Shown here: in pieces, positions 6,563 through 14,506 of the stretch | Layout of the letters: each line of letters begins with the position of its first letter | Numbering within the stretch: position 1 is the stretch's first letter | Notes under the pieces: generated by a model | What the model was told of the DNA's origin: nothing | The model's database searches: none | The model's input: the letters and a program-made list of their open reading frames with translations, nothing else | Origin: Pseudomonadota bacterium | GTDB lineage: Bacteria > Pseudomonadota > Alphaproteobacteria > Acetobacterales > Acetobacteraceae | Direction: 5' to 3' | Length of the DNA stretch: 16,886 bases | Assembly (NCBI GenBank): GCA_021807975.1 | Contig: JAKBCJ010000049.1 | Location: 1-16,886 of the forward strand | Translations under genes and position numbers: made by a program

Positions 6563-8128
6563 TTATCCGTGAACAGGGTTTGGTTCGGGGGCCGGGACGC
6601 TGGCGGACGCGGCGGCCAACAGCGCCTGGACCGAAAGGCCGTCCCGGGTCAGTTCCGCGACCACCCGCCCGCGGTCGAACACCAGTGCCCGGTGGCAGAC
6701 ATTTGCCACTTCCTCGAAATCGGTCGAGACGATCAGGATGGCCGCGCCGGCCTCCAGCGCCACGTTGAACAGCCGGTAAATCTCCGCCTTGGCGCCGACG
6801 TCAACGCCTGCTGTCGGGTCCTCGAAAATGTACAGCTTGCCGCGCAGGTGCAGCCAGCGTCCGACAACCACCTTTTGCTGGTTGCCGCCGGACAGTGCCT
6901 CGATCGCCATCGTCGGATCGTTCGGGCGCAGGCCTACGTCGTTGCCCAGGGCCCGCGCCGCCCGCGCCTCCCGGGTCGGCGCGATGTAGCTGAGCGGATG
7001 CAGCCCGGCCGCCAGCGGATTGATGTACATATTCTCCCGCACCGACAGCATCGGCACGATAGACCCGGCGGTGCGGTCGCCCCACACCAGTTCGATGCCC
7101 GCTGCCATGGCCGCGCGCGGCGACTTGGGGGCAATGGGCACGCCGTCCAGTAAGGCACGCCCGCCGGTTGCCGGTTCCAGCCCGAACAGCGATCGCCCGA
7201 CCAGATCCTGGCCCGCGCCGCGCAGACCGACCAACCCGACGATCTCGCCCGCCCGGATTTGGGTACTGACCGGCCCCACCTGCCCGATGCAATATGTGTC
7301 CAGTTCAAGCACCGGCTTGCCCTGGCCTTCCACCGGCCGGCGGAAAATCTGCGACGGTTCCCGCCCGACGATCAGCAGAATGGCTTCCTCGGCGGTGGTG
7401 CTGGCCACCGCCCGGTCGCCCACCACGCGGCCGTCCCGCATCACCACCATCCGGTCCGCGATCTCGAACACCTCATCCAGGCGGTGGGACACGTAGATCA
7501 TCGCGACGCCGCGGTCGCGCAGCCGGCGCAGCGCGGTGAACAACCGAGCGACTTCGTCGGCGGGGAGGCTGGCGGTGGGCTCGTCGAGGACCAGCAGTTC
7601 GGCGTCGGCCGCCAGCGCCCGGCTGATCGCGACCAGCGACTTCTCTGTGCGGCTGAGTGACTGCACCCGCGTATCCGGATCGATATCGGCGCCCAGTTGC
7701 GCCAGTGCCCGAGCCGCCCGGGCGCGTGCCGCCGTCCAGTTCACCAGGCCGAGGCGGCGGGGATAACCAAGGGCGAGGCAGATGTTTTCGGCCACAGTCA
7801 TCCATTCGATCAGCCCGAGGTCCTGATGGATGAACGCCATGGGCTGGCGCTGCGGCGCCCGGGTCGCGTCCTGGCCGGCGAAATGGATACTGCCGGAATC
7901 CGGCACGACCACGCCGGCGAGCGACTTGATCAGGGTCGATTTACCCGCCCCGTTCTCCCCCAGCAGTGCGACGATTTCCGCCCGGTTTACATGCATGCTG
8001 ACATCGTTCAGCGCGCGGGTGCCGCCGAATTGCTTGCACAGGCCATGCACCGCCAGCAGCGGCGCGTTGGCGGCTGGCGAACTGTCCGGGCTTACGGCGC
8101 CCATGTTTCTGGCGGCAATGCTGCTCAC
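6563..8128 (-). CDS. Sugar-type ABC transporter ATP-binding protein, two fused nucleotide-binding domains (RbsA-like)
   Basis: This 521-residue protein powers the importer and has the tandem-domain layout of CUT2 ATPases (RbsA, XylG, MglA). Domain 1 has Walker A GENGAGKST (57-65), Q-loop FIHQD, the unusual signature LSRTEKS (158-164), Walker B LLVLDEPT (178-185) and switch His215 in YVSHRL. Domain 2 has a degenerate Walker A GLRGAGQD (301-308, no lysine), a canonical signature LSGGNQQ (412-418), and YIFEDPT (433-439), where the usual Asp-Glu order is reversed. I chose GTG 8128 because GGGAG (8136-8140 on the plus strand) lies seven bases before it. ATG 8104, eight codons later, is the alternative; the open frame further upstream looks non-coding. 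It is the first gene of the transporter operon and divergent from glpK. Confidence 0.9.
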   Translation of the reverse strand: MSSIAARNMGAVSPDSSPAANAPLLAVHGLCKQFGGTRALNDVSMHVNRAEIVALLGENGAGKSTLIKSLAGVVVPDSGSIHFAGQDATRAPQRQPMAFIHQDLGLIEWMTVAENICLALGYPRRLGLVNWTAARARAARALAQLGADIDPDTRVQSLSRTEKSLVAISRALAADAELLVLDEPTASLPADEVARLFTALRRLRDRGVAMIYVSHRLDEVFEIADRMVVMRDGRVVGDRAVASTTAEEAILLIVGREPSQIFRRPVEGQGKPVLELDTYCIGQVGPVSTQIRAGEIVGLVGLRGAGQDLVGRSLFGLEPATGGRALLDGVPIAPKSPRAAMAAGIELVWGDRTAGSIVPMLSVRENMYINPLAAGLHPLSYIAPTREARAARALGNDVGLRPNDPTMAIEALSGGNQQKVVVGRWLHLRGKLYIFEDPTAGVDVGAKAEIYRLFNVALEAGAAILIVSTDFEEVANVCHRALVFDRGRVVAELTRDGLSVQALLAAASASVPAPEPNPVHG

Positions 8129-8154
8129 CCGTTTGCTCCCACGCCGGTCTTCCG

Positions 8155-8180
8155 ACCCCGCACACACGTGTGCTTGGGGT
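8155..8180 (-). promoter_or_regulatory. Hairpin and CACACGTGTG palindrome in the transporter leader
   Basis: ACCCC at 8155-8159 pairs with GGGGT at 8176-8180. GCAC at 8160-8163 pairs with GTGC at 8170-8173 after a two-base bulge. The apex contains a perfect ten-base palindrome, CACACGTGTG (8163-8172). It lies about 30 bases upstream of the ATPase start, just outside its ribosome binding site. It could be a leader RNA hairpin or a DNA operator; the sequence alone cannot tell which. Confidence 0.35.
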
Positions 8181-8230
8181 GCGAGTCCGATCACCGTTAA
8201 CAGACATGACCCGTCGCAAAGGCGCAACCG

Positions 8231-8251
8231 AATTTATCGAACGGATAAATT
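8231..8251. promoter_or_regulatory. Candidate operator between divergent transporter and glpK genes
   Basis: AATTTATC (8231-8238) and GATAAATT (8244-8251) are exact reverse complements with a five-base spacer. This AT-rich block stands out in a GC-rich region. It touches the likely -35 of glpK and lies about 105 bases upstream of the transporter ATPase start, where a repressor or activator could control both directions. The regulator family is unknown. Confidence 0.52.
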
Positions 8252-8281
8252 TGTCGTTGGGCCGGATGGATGGCATAGAAT
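8251..8281 (+). promoter_or_regulatory. Candidate glpK promoter
   Basis: TTGTCG (8251-8256) and TAGAAT (8276-8281, five of six consensus matches) are separated by 19 bases; CATAGA at 8274 would give 17. Transcription would start about seven bases after the -10, at or next to the ATG at 8289, suggesting a leaderless or nearly leaderless glpK transcript. No normal ribosome binding site precedes that ATG, which fits. Confidence 0.35.
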
Positions 8282-8288
8282 CGGGATC

Positions 8289-9767
8289 ATGACCCGTTTC
8301 ATTGGCGCGATCGACCAGGGCACCACATCCAGCCGCTTCATCGTTTTCGACCGGACAGGAGCGGTCGTGACCATGGCGCAGCGCGAGCACCGGCAGATAT
8401 TCAGGCAGCCCGGGTGGGTCGAGCATGATCCGATGGAAATCTACCGCAACACGGTTGCGGCGATCGAACAGGCGCTGCGATCAGCGGATCTGGCACCGTC
8501 CGACCTCGCTGCGGTGGGCATCGCCAACCAGCGGGAAACCACCGTGCTGTGGAACCGCGAAACCGGCCAGCCGGTGCATCCGGCGATCGTCTGGCAGGAT
8601 ACCCGCGTGGATCCGATGGTGGCCGAACTCGCCCGCGACGGCGGGCAGGACCGGCTGCGCGCCAAAACCGGCCTGCCGCTGGCCAGCTATTTCTCCGCGC
8701 TGAAATTGCGCTGGCTGCTGGAGGAGGTGCCGTATGCCTGTCAGCGCGCCGAAGCCGGGCTGCTGGCGTTCGGCACTATCGACAGTTGGCTGATGTGGCA
8801 CCTGACCGGGGAGCATGTCACCGACGCGACCAACGCCAGCCGCACCCAGTTGATGAACCTGGAAACGCTGGACTGGGACGAGGAGCTGCTGGCGCTTTTC
8901 GGCGTCCCGCGCGCGGTGCTGCCGCGTATCGTTCCGTCCTCCGGGGTGTATGCCGAAGGCTGGGCGCCGCTGGCGGGTGTGCCCGTCGCCGGAATTCTGG
9001 GCGACCAGCAGGCGGCGTTGATGGGGCAGGCGTGCCTGCGCCCCGGCGAGGCCAAAAACACCTATGGCACCGGCTCGTTCCTGCTGATGAACACCGGCAC
9101 TGAACCGGTGCGGTCGCGTCACGGCCTGATTACCACCGTGGCGGCCAAACTCGGGGACCAGCCGGCGACCTATGCGCTGGAGGGCGCCATCGCGAATACC
9201 GGCGCGCTGGTGCAATGGCTGCGCGACAATCTGGGCCTGATCAAATCCAGCGCGGATATCGAGCGTCTGGCCCTGTCAGTGCCCGATAACGGCGACGTCT
9301 ATTTCGTGCCCGCCTTTTCCGGCCTGTATGCGCCGTACTGGCGCGCCGATGCCCGCGGCATCATCGCCGGCCTCACCCGCTTTGCCGGAGCGGGCCATAT
9401 CGCCCGGGCGGCGCTGGAGGCGACGGCGTATCAGGTGATGGATGTGGTGCGCGCGATGGAACAGGACAGCGGGATCGGCATGGCATCGCTGCGGGCCGAT
9501 GGCGGGATGGCCGTCAATGGAACGCTGATGCAGTTCCAGGCGGATATGCTGAACGTGCCGGTGGTGCGTCCATCCTGCCTGGAAACCACCGCTCTGGGGG
9601 CCGCGTATGCGGCCGGTCTGGCAGTCGGTTACTGGGCTGGTCCGGACGATCTGCGCGCCAACTGGGCGGAGTCGGCGCGCTGGACGCCGGCGATGGGCGG
9701 GGACCGGCGGGATGCGCTGGCGGCATCGTGGCACAAGGCGGTGGGCCGTTCGATGGAGTGGGGTTGA
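8289..9767 (+). CDS. glpK: Glycerol kinase GlpK
   Basis: GlpK phosphorylates glycerol to sn-glycerol-3-phosphate with ATP in the cytosol, and belongs to the FGGY kinase family. The 492-residue protein is co-linear with E. coli GlpK. It has the phosphate loop DQGTTSSR (9-16), QPGWVEHDPMEIY (40-52), glycerol-contact residues Arg83-Glu84 in NQRET, Tyr134 in ASYFS, AFGTIDSWLMW (160-170), TDATNASRT (178-186), catalytic Asp239 in GDQQAAL, GTGSFLLMN (260-268) and GGMAVNGTLMQFQADML (405-421). The segment just before Asp239 (about 222-237) is shorter than in E. coli and lacks the GGKGGTR fructose-1,6-bisphosphate loop, so that allosteric control is probably absent (inference). ATG 8289 matches the family's N-terminus; the open frame further upstream overlaps the divergent gene and is spurious. 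No glpD, glpF or glpR is visible in the window. Confidence 0.94.
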   Translation: MTRFIGAIDQGTTSSRFIVFDRTGAVVTMAQREHRQIFRQPGWVEHDPMEIYRNTVAAIEQALRSADLAPSDLAAVGIANQRETTVLWNRETGQPVHPAIVWQDTRVDPMVAELARDGGQDRLRAKTGLPLASYFSALKLRWLLEEVPYACQRAEAGLLAFGTIDSWLMWHLTGEHVTDATNASRTQLMNLETLDWDEELLALFGVPRAVLPRIVPSSGVYAEGWAPLAGVPVAGILGDQQAALMGQACLRPGEAKNTYGTGSFLLMNTGTEPVRSRHGLITTVAAKLGDQPATYALEGAIANTGALVQWLRDNLGLIKSSADIERLALSVPDNGDVYFVPAFSGLYAPYWRADARGIIAGLTRFAGAGHIARAALEATAYQVMDVVRAMEQDSGIGMASLRADGGMAVNGTLMQFQADMLNVPVVRPSCLETTALGAAYAAGLAVGYWAGPDDLRANWAESARWTPAMGGDRRDALAASWHKAVGRSMEWG

Positions 9768-9824
9768 TACCTTGCCGTTGGCCCGGGGATGGACAACAGT
9801 CCGCCTGAAACGGGGAAACGACAG

Positions 9825-10959
9825 ATGAAACCGTGGCTGGCGGCAGCCTTTGCCGCGTTCCTCCTGGCCTGTGCATCGCCATTGCACGCTCAGCCGCTGC
9901 GTATCGGCGTGCTGACCGATATCAACGGCATGGTATCCGATATTTCAGGGCAGGGATCGGTGGTCGCCGCCCGTCTCGCGGTTGAGGATTTCGGGCCGAC
10001 CGTTCTGAACCGGCCTATCGAGGTCATCGTCGGCGACCACCAAAACAAGCCCGACCTCGGTGCATCCATCGCTCGGCAGTGGTTCGACCGCGACGGCGTT
10101 CAGATGGTGATCGATCTGCCGAACTCCTCGGTCGCGCTGGCGGTGGAGCGGGTGGCCGGTGACCGCAAGAGAATTTTCATCTCCTCGACCGGTTTGGCCG
10201 CCGATATTACCGGCAAGGCCTGCATCCCGACCGGGTTCCAATGGGCGACCGACACGTATGCGCTGGCGCACGGTATCGCCAACGCGGTGGTGAAGGCCGG
10301 CGGCAAGACCTGGTTCTTCCTGACCGCCGACTATGCGTTCGGTAAGAATCTGGCGGCGGACGGGGCTGATGCGGTCCGGCAAGCCGGCGGCACCGTTGTC
10401 GGGCGCGCAGGTGATCGGGCTGGCGAACGGCGCGGGCGACACGATCAATTCTATCAAGCAGGCGCATGAATTCGGCATCGATACCGGCGGGCAGCAAATC
10501 GCGGCCTTTCTGCTGTACATTACCGATGTGAATTCGATCGGGCTGGAGGTGGCGAAGGGCACGTACCTGGTTAACTCGTTTTACTGGGATATGAACGATA
10601 AAACCCGGGCATTCGCCAAGCGGTTCGCGGTGCTGCACCGGGGACGGATGCCGACGTTCGCGCAGGCGGCGGTGTATAGCGGGGTGTTCCATTATCTGCG
10701 GGCGGTGAAGGCCGCCGGGACGGACGATGGCCCGACGGTGGCGGCAAAAATGAAGGAACTGCCGGTCGAGGATGTCTATACTCATGGCGCGAAGGTTCGG
10801 GCCGATGGGCGAATCGTGCGCGATCATTATCTGTTCCGGATTAAGTCGCCGGCCGAATCGAAGGGGCCGTGGGACTACTATAAGCTGGCCGCGACGATCC
10901 CGGGTGCCGGCGCGGTTCGTCCGGCCGCGGAAAATCCCTGCCCGCTGCTTCATCGTTAG
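9825..10959 (+). pseudogene. LivK-type ABC transporter substrate-binding protein, frameshifted by internal deletion
   Basis: The first part (9825 to about 10400) encodes a signal peptide (MKPWLAAAFAAFLLACASPLHA) and the N-terminal lobe of a Peripla_BP_6 protein. It begins QPLRIGVLTDINGMVSD and runs through DYAFGKNLAADGADAVRQ and AGGTVVG. At about 10398-10408 the homologous reading moves to another frame, resuming as SGAQVIGLANGAGDTINSIK and continuing to TAG at 10957-10959. Comparison with what I know of the family suggests about 20 residues, usually between GGTVVG and AQVIGLAN, are missing. An out-of-frame deletion is therefore more likely than a one-base sequencing error. The original frame ends at 10467-10469 after about 22 foreign residues. 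Such proteins bind amino acids, amides or other small organic solutes. It follows glpK by 57 bases, with no permease or ATPase partner nearby. Confidence 0.8.
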
Positions 10960-11381
10960 GCGCGATCGGATCAGGACGACCGGCCACTCATGGCAGGGTT
11001 GCGCTGGACGCTGCTGTTGCCGTGGTTTGCCTGCCCGTGGCCGAATCGGCCGCTACGGTGGGCGGGCGGTGCGCCGGTTGGCGGTCTGTCCCGGCGTCCG
11101 CTTCGACAGCAATCTCCCGGGGGGGGGCGGTCCAGGCCCATGATGACGCTGTGGCTGGCGGGTTCCGGCGCATTTCGCGCTGGGGAGGGTGCCTGGAATT
11201 CAGCCGTCATGCGCCCGGTTCCCTGATTGCCCAACCGCCGGACGGGCGGGATTCCAGCCTTGACCGGCGAACCGGCACGTCTGTTCGCGGACACCGGGGT
11301 TGCTTGAACAGGCCGCCGATCCGGAGTGTTCGCTAAATTTCAACCATTTGCGTTTTTCGCCTGCAATCTCGCTGTAACGGC
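10960..11381. other. Gene-free stretch, no convincing coding sequence
   Basis: Several short open frames exist on both strands, but none has a good ribosome binding site, a recognisable motif or a sustained coding pattern. The plus-strand candidates at 10990-11226 and 11022-11336 overlap in different frames. A run of nine G residues lies at 11119-11127. The region could be decayed coding DNA, but I see no identifiable relic. Confidence 0.6.
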
Positions 11382-11410
11382 TTGACGCCGCTCGCCGCCC
11401 CCCCTAAACC
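11382..11410 (+). promoter_or_regulatory. Promoter of tRNA-Asp
   Basis: TTGACG (11382-11387) and TAAACC (11405-11410) are separated by exactly 17 bases, placing the start point about 9 bases before the mature tRNA. The -35 is near consensus; the -10 keeps the leading TA and central A. Confidence 0.65.
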
Positions 11411-11425
11411 CCGCCTCCTGCCGCT

Positions 11426-11502
<77 letters not shown>

Positions 11503-11531
11503 GCAGCGGTTTCCCTTAAAATGTAAATATC

Positions 11532-11553
11532 GTTGGCCTCCCGGCCAATTTCT
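11532..11553 (+). terminator. Rho-independent terminator of tRNA-Asp
   Basis: TTGGCC (11533-11538) and GGCCAA (11543-11548) form a perfect six-pair stem with a TCCC loop. A G-T pair extends the base, and TTTCT follows immediately. It lies 30 bases beyond the tRNA 3' end, so it separates the tRNA from the nuo operon. Confidence 0.6.
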
Positions 11554-11694
11554 GTCCTCACCCCCTATGGCGGTGTTTGCGCGATGGGGCTAATGTTGGG
11601 GGGTGCTGCATTGCGGGACGGGGTGGCTGGCGCTAAAGGCGTTCGGCTTATCCTGTTTTGGACTGACAGCCACTCGACTTAACGCGGATCCGTC

Positions 11695-12060
11695 ATGCAG
11701 CCAGTTCTCTTTGGGTATCTGCCGATCCTGGTGTTCCTTGTGATCGCCGGTGCTATCGCTTTCGCTATGGTGGCGGGGTCATTGATCGCCGCCCGGCAAA
11801 AGCCGTATCCCGAAAAGCTTTCGGCGTATGAGTGCGGGTTCGAGGCATTCGACGATGCGCGCCGCCGGTTCGACGTGCGGTATTACCTCGTCGCCATCCT
11901 TTTCATCATCTTCGACCTGGAAGTCGCCTTCCTGTTCCCCTGGGCCGTGTCCCTGAAGGGCATTGGCGCATTCGGCTTCTGGTCGATGATTGCGTTCCTG
12001 GGCGTCCTGACCGTCGGGTTCATATACGAATGGTGCAAGGGCGCCCTGGAGTGGGAGTAA
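11695..12060 (+). CDS. nuoA: NADH-quinone oxidoreductase subunit A
   Basis: NuoA is a small inner-membrane subunit of respiratory complex I at the junction of the membrane and peripheral arms. The 121-residue protein has three transmembrane helices (about 8-32, 62-84 and 90-112). Between the first two is the conserved loop with KLSAYECGFEAFDDARRRFD, including the Cys47 position that becomes exposed in the deactive state of mitochondrial ND3. DLEVAFLFPWA (73-83) is also diagnostic. It opens the nuo operon, five bases before nuoB. A possible promoter (TTGCGG at 11611 and CTAAAG at 11633, 16-base spacing) is weak evidence; the operon must start after the tRNA terminator. Confidence 0.95.
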   Translation: MQPVLFGYLPILVFLVIAGAIAFAMVAGSLIAARQKPYPEKLSAYECGFEAFDDARRRFDVRYYLVAILFIIFDLEVAFLFPWAVSLKGIGAFGFWSMIAFLGVLTVGFIYEWCKGALEWE

Positions 12061-12064
12061 CAGC

Positions 12065-12619
12065 ATGAGCGACGCTACCATGTTGGCCTGGAACCGGGAT
12101 CACCTGCCCCCGGGCCCCGAACAGGACGCCGTTATCAAGGGCATCACCGGGGAAATCGCCGACAAGGGCTTCCTGGTCGCCAATCTGGACAAGGTGGTGA
12201 ACTGGGCGCGCACCGGCAGCCTGTGGCCGATGACCTTCGGCTTGGCCTGCTGCGCGGTGGAGATGATCCACGCCTACATGCCCCGCTATGACCTTGATCG
12301 CCTGGGCATGATCCCGCGCGCCTCTCCGCGCCAAAGCGATGTGATGATCGTCGCCGGCACGCTGACCAACAAAATGGCCCCCGCGCTGCGTAAGGTTTAC
12401 GACCAGATGCCGGAACCGCGCTGGGTGATCAGTATGGGAAGCTGCGCCAACGGCGGCGGCTATTATCATTACTCCTATTCGGTCGTGCGCGGTTGCGACC
12501 GGGTGGTTCCGGTGGACGTCTATGTCCCGGGCTGCCCACCGACCGCCGAGGCCCTGGTTTACGGGATCATGCAGTTGCAGAAGAAGATCCGCCGCACGGG
12601 AACCATTCTCCGTGGCTGA
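12065..12619 (+). CDS. nuoB: NADH-quinone oxidoreductase subunit B (N2 cluster)
   Basis: NuoB (PSST) carries the terminal [4Fe-4S] cluster N2, which passes electrons to quinone at the interface with NuoD. In this 184-residue protein the ligands are the adjacent pair Cys62-Cys63 (GLACCAVEM), Cys127 (GSCANGGGYYHY) and Cys157 (VPGCPPTAEAL). WPMTFGLACCAVEMIH and RASPRQSDVMIVAGT are family hallmarks. The N-terminal 30 residues are variable, as usual in alphaproteobacteria. The gene starts four bases after the nuoA stop, and its last bases overlap the likely GTG start of nuoC. Confidence 0.97.
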   Translation: MSDATMLAWNRDHLPPGPEQDAVIKGITGEIADKGFLVANLDKVVNWARTGSLWPMTFGLACCAVEMIHAYMPRYDLDRLGMIPRASPRQSDVMIVAGTLTNKMAPALRKVYDQMPEPRWVISMGSCANGGGYYHYSYSVVRGCDRVVPVDVYVPGCPPTAEALVYGIMQLQKKIRRTGTILRG

Positions 12620-13274
12620 GGTTGCCGCAGCGGCCGAAGCCGCCCCGCCGCCGCCGCCCGGCCCCATGGAGTTGCTGGGCCAGGCGGTTGCCGCGATCCC
12701 CGGTGTATCGGGATACCGCATTGAAGGCGGCGAACTCGTGGCTGACGCGGCCCGTGACTCGATCCTGGCGGTGATGACGACCCTGCGCGACGATCCCCGC
12801 TTCGCGTTCGAGCAGGTGATGGACATTTGTGGCGTGGACTGGCCGGATCGCGAAGACCGCTTCGACGTCGTGTACAATCTGCTGTCCGTGACGTTGAATC
12901 ACCGCTTGCGGGTCATCACGACCACCGACGCGGTTCTGCCGGTTCCCTCGGTCCACACCGTCTGGCCGGTGGCGACGTGGTGGGAGCGGGAGGCATGGGA
13001 TCTGTACGGGATCATATTTTCCGGCCAGCCCGATCTGCGCCGCATCCTGACGGACTATGGGTTTGAGGGTCATCCCCTGCGCAAGGATTTCCCACTGACC
13101 GGCTATGTGGAGGTCCGTTACGACGAGGACCGCAAGCAGGTCGTGAATGAACCGGTCCGCCTGACCCAGGATTTCCGCAGCTTCGATTTCCTCTCCCCGT
13201 GGGAGGCGATGACCACGCTGCCTGGCGATGAGAAGGTATTTACCGAACGCGCCGCCGAACAGGCGAAAGGCTGA
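12612..13274 (+). CDS. nuoC: NADH-quinone oxidoreductase subunit C
   Basis: NuoC (30 kDa subunit) is a structural protein of the connecting arm, here separate from NuoD rather than fused as in E. coli. From GTG 12612 it has 220 residues. After an Ala/Pro-rich start, the Complex1_30kDa domain runs from about residue 20, with the signature WWEREAWDLYGI (123-134) and GHPLRKDFPL (153-162). The GTG overlaps the nuoB stop by eight bases and gives the length expected of alphaproteobacterial homologues. ATG 12666 lacks a visible ribosome binding site and would remove the first 18 residues, which include no conserved motif, so it remains possible. The gene is followed two bases later by nuoD. Confidence 0.94.
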   Translation: MAEVAAAAEAAPPPPPGPMELLGQAVAAIPGVSGYRIEGGELVADAARDSILAVMTTLRDDPRFAFEQVMDICGVDWPDREDRFDVVYNLLSVTLNHRLRVITTTDAVLPVPSVHTVWPVATWWEREAWDLYGIIFSGQPDLRRILTDYGFEGHPLRKDFPLTGYVEVRYDEDRKQVVNEPVRLTQDFRSFDFLSPWEAMTTLPGDEKVFTERAAEQAKG

Positions 13275-13276
13275 CC

Positions 13277-14503
13277 ATGAGCGAGACAATCGATATGAGC
13301 GGAATGGGCGGCATCGTGCCGTCCGCCAAAACCGTGGAGATCGAAAGCCACTCGATCAATTTCGGCCCGCAGCATCCGGCCGCGCACGGCGTGCTGCGCC
13401 TGATCCTGGAACTGGACGGTGAAGTGGTGGAGCGGGCCGATCCGCATATCGGACTGCTGCATCGCGGCACCGAGAAGCTGATCGAGTACAAAACGTATAT
13501 GCAGGCGGTGCCGTATTTCGACCGCCTGGATTACGTTTCGCCGATGTGCGAGGAGCATGCCTTCGCGCTGGCGGTGGAAAAGCTGCTGGGCATCACAGCG
13601 CCGGATCGGGCGCAGTGGATCCGCGTGCTGTTCGCCGAAATCACCCGCGTGCTGAACCATCTGTTGAACCTGACGACCTACGCGCTGGACGTCGGCGCGA
13701 TCACCCCGAGCCTGTGGGGGTTCGAGGAACGGGAGAAGCTGATGGAGTTCCATGAGGCCGCGTCGGGTGCGCGCCTGCATGCGAACTATTTCCGGCCCGG
13801 CGGCGTTTCGAAGGACCTGCCGGCCGGTCTGACCGACAAGATCGCGGCGTGGGCCGAGACCTTTCCGAAGTTTGTCGATGATATCGAGTCGCTGCTGACC
13901 AATAACCGGATATGGAAGCAGCGCACGGTCGATATCGGCACCTTCTCCGCCGAACAGGCGTTGGCCTGGGGCTTTAGCGGGCCGCCGCTGCGTGCCTCTG
14001 GCGTGCCTTGGGATTTGCGGCGCGCCCAGCCGTATGACAAATACGCCGAGGTCGAATTCCAGATTCCGGTCGGCCGCAACGGCGATTGTTACGATCGTTA
14101 TCTGATGCGGATCTATGAGCTGCGTGAGAGCGTCAAGATCATCAAGCAGGCCCTGGCGAAAATGAAGCCGGGCCCGATCAAGGTGCAGGACCGCAAGTTC
14201 TCGCCGCCTACACGGGGCGAAATGAAACGGTCGATGGAAGCGCTGATTCATCACTTCAAGCTCTATACCGAGGGTTATCACGTCCCGGCCGGCGCCACCT
14301 ATACGGCGGTCGAAAGCCCGAAGGGCGAATTCGGCGTGTATCTGGTGGCGGACGGCACCAACAAGCCATACCGTTGCAAAATCCGTTCGACCGGCTTCGC
14401 CTTCCTGCAGGCGAGCGACGTGTTGTGTAAGCGCCACATGCTGGCTGATGTCTGCGCGATCATCGGATCGCTGGATGTCGTGTTCGGCGAGATCGACAGG
14501 TAG
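13277..14503 (+). CDS. nuoD: NADH-quinone oxidoreductase subunit D (quinone-binding 49 kDa subunit)
   Basis: NuoD forms most of the quinone-reduction site together with NuoB and descends from the large subunit of NiFe hydrogenases. The 408-residue protein begins its conserved core with SINFGPQHPAAHGVLRL (26-42). His37 and Tyr86 (RLDYVSP) have the same 49-residue spacing as the quinone head-group ligands known in Thermus and Yarrowia. HIGLLHRGTEKLIE (57-70), AEITRVLNHLL and the C-terminal DVVFGEIDR (400-408) are also typical. The hydrogenase nickel-binding cysteines are absent, as expected for the subfamily. It lies between nuoC and nuoE with gaps of two and three bases. Confidence 0.97.
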   Translation: MSETIDMSGMGGIVPSAKTVEIESHSINFGPQHPAAHGVLRLILELDGEVVERADPHIGLLHRGTEKLIEYKTYMQAVPYFDRLDYVSPMCEEHAFALAVEKLLGITAPDRAQWIRVLFAEITRVLNHLLNLTTYALDVGAITPSLWGFEEREKLMEFHEAASGARLHANYFRPGGVSKDLPAGLTDKIAAWAETFPKFVDDIESLLTNNRIWKQRTVDIGTFSAEQALAWGFSGPPLRASGVPWDLRRAQPYDKYAEVEFQIPVGRNGDCYDRYLMRIYELRESVKIIKQALAKMKPGPIKVQDRKFSPPTRGEMKRSMEALIHHFKLYTEGYHVPAGATYTAVESPKGEFGVYLVADGTNKPYRCKIRSTGFAFLQASDVLCKRHMLADVCAIIGSLDVVFGEIDR

Positions 14504-14506
14504 ATC

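Noticed and set aside
6269..7153. Plus-strand 294-codon frame across permease and ATPase genes
   Set aside because: It is antisense to two well-supported transporter genes, is His/Gln/Arg-rich, and has no family features.
8129..8227. Upstream extension of the ATPase frame on the minus strand
   Set aside because: There is no homology before the GTG at 8128, and a good Shine-Dalgarno sequence sits immediately ahead of that codon.
7830..8288. N-terminal extension of the glpK frame
   Set aside because: It overlaps the divergent ATPase gene and its leader; homology to GlpK begins exactly at the ATG at 8289.
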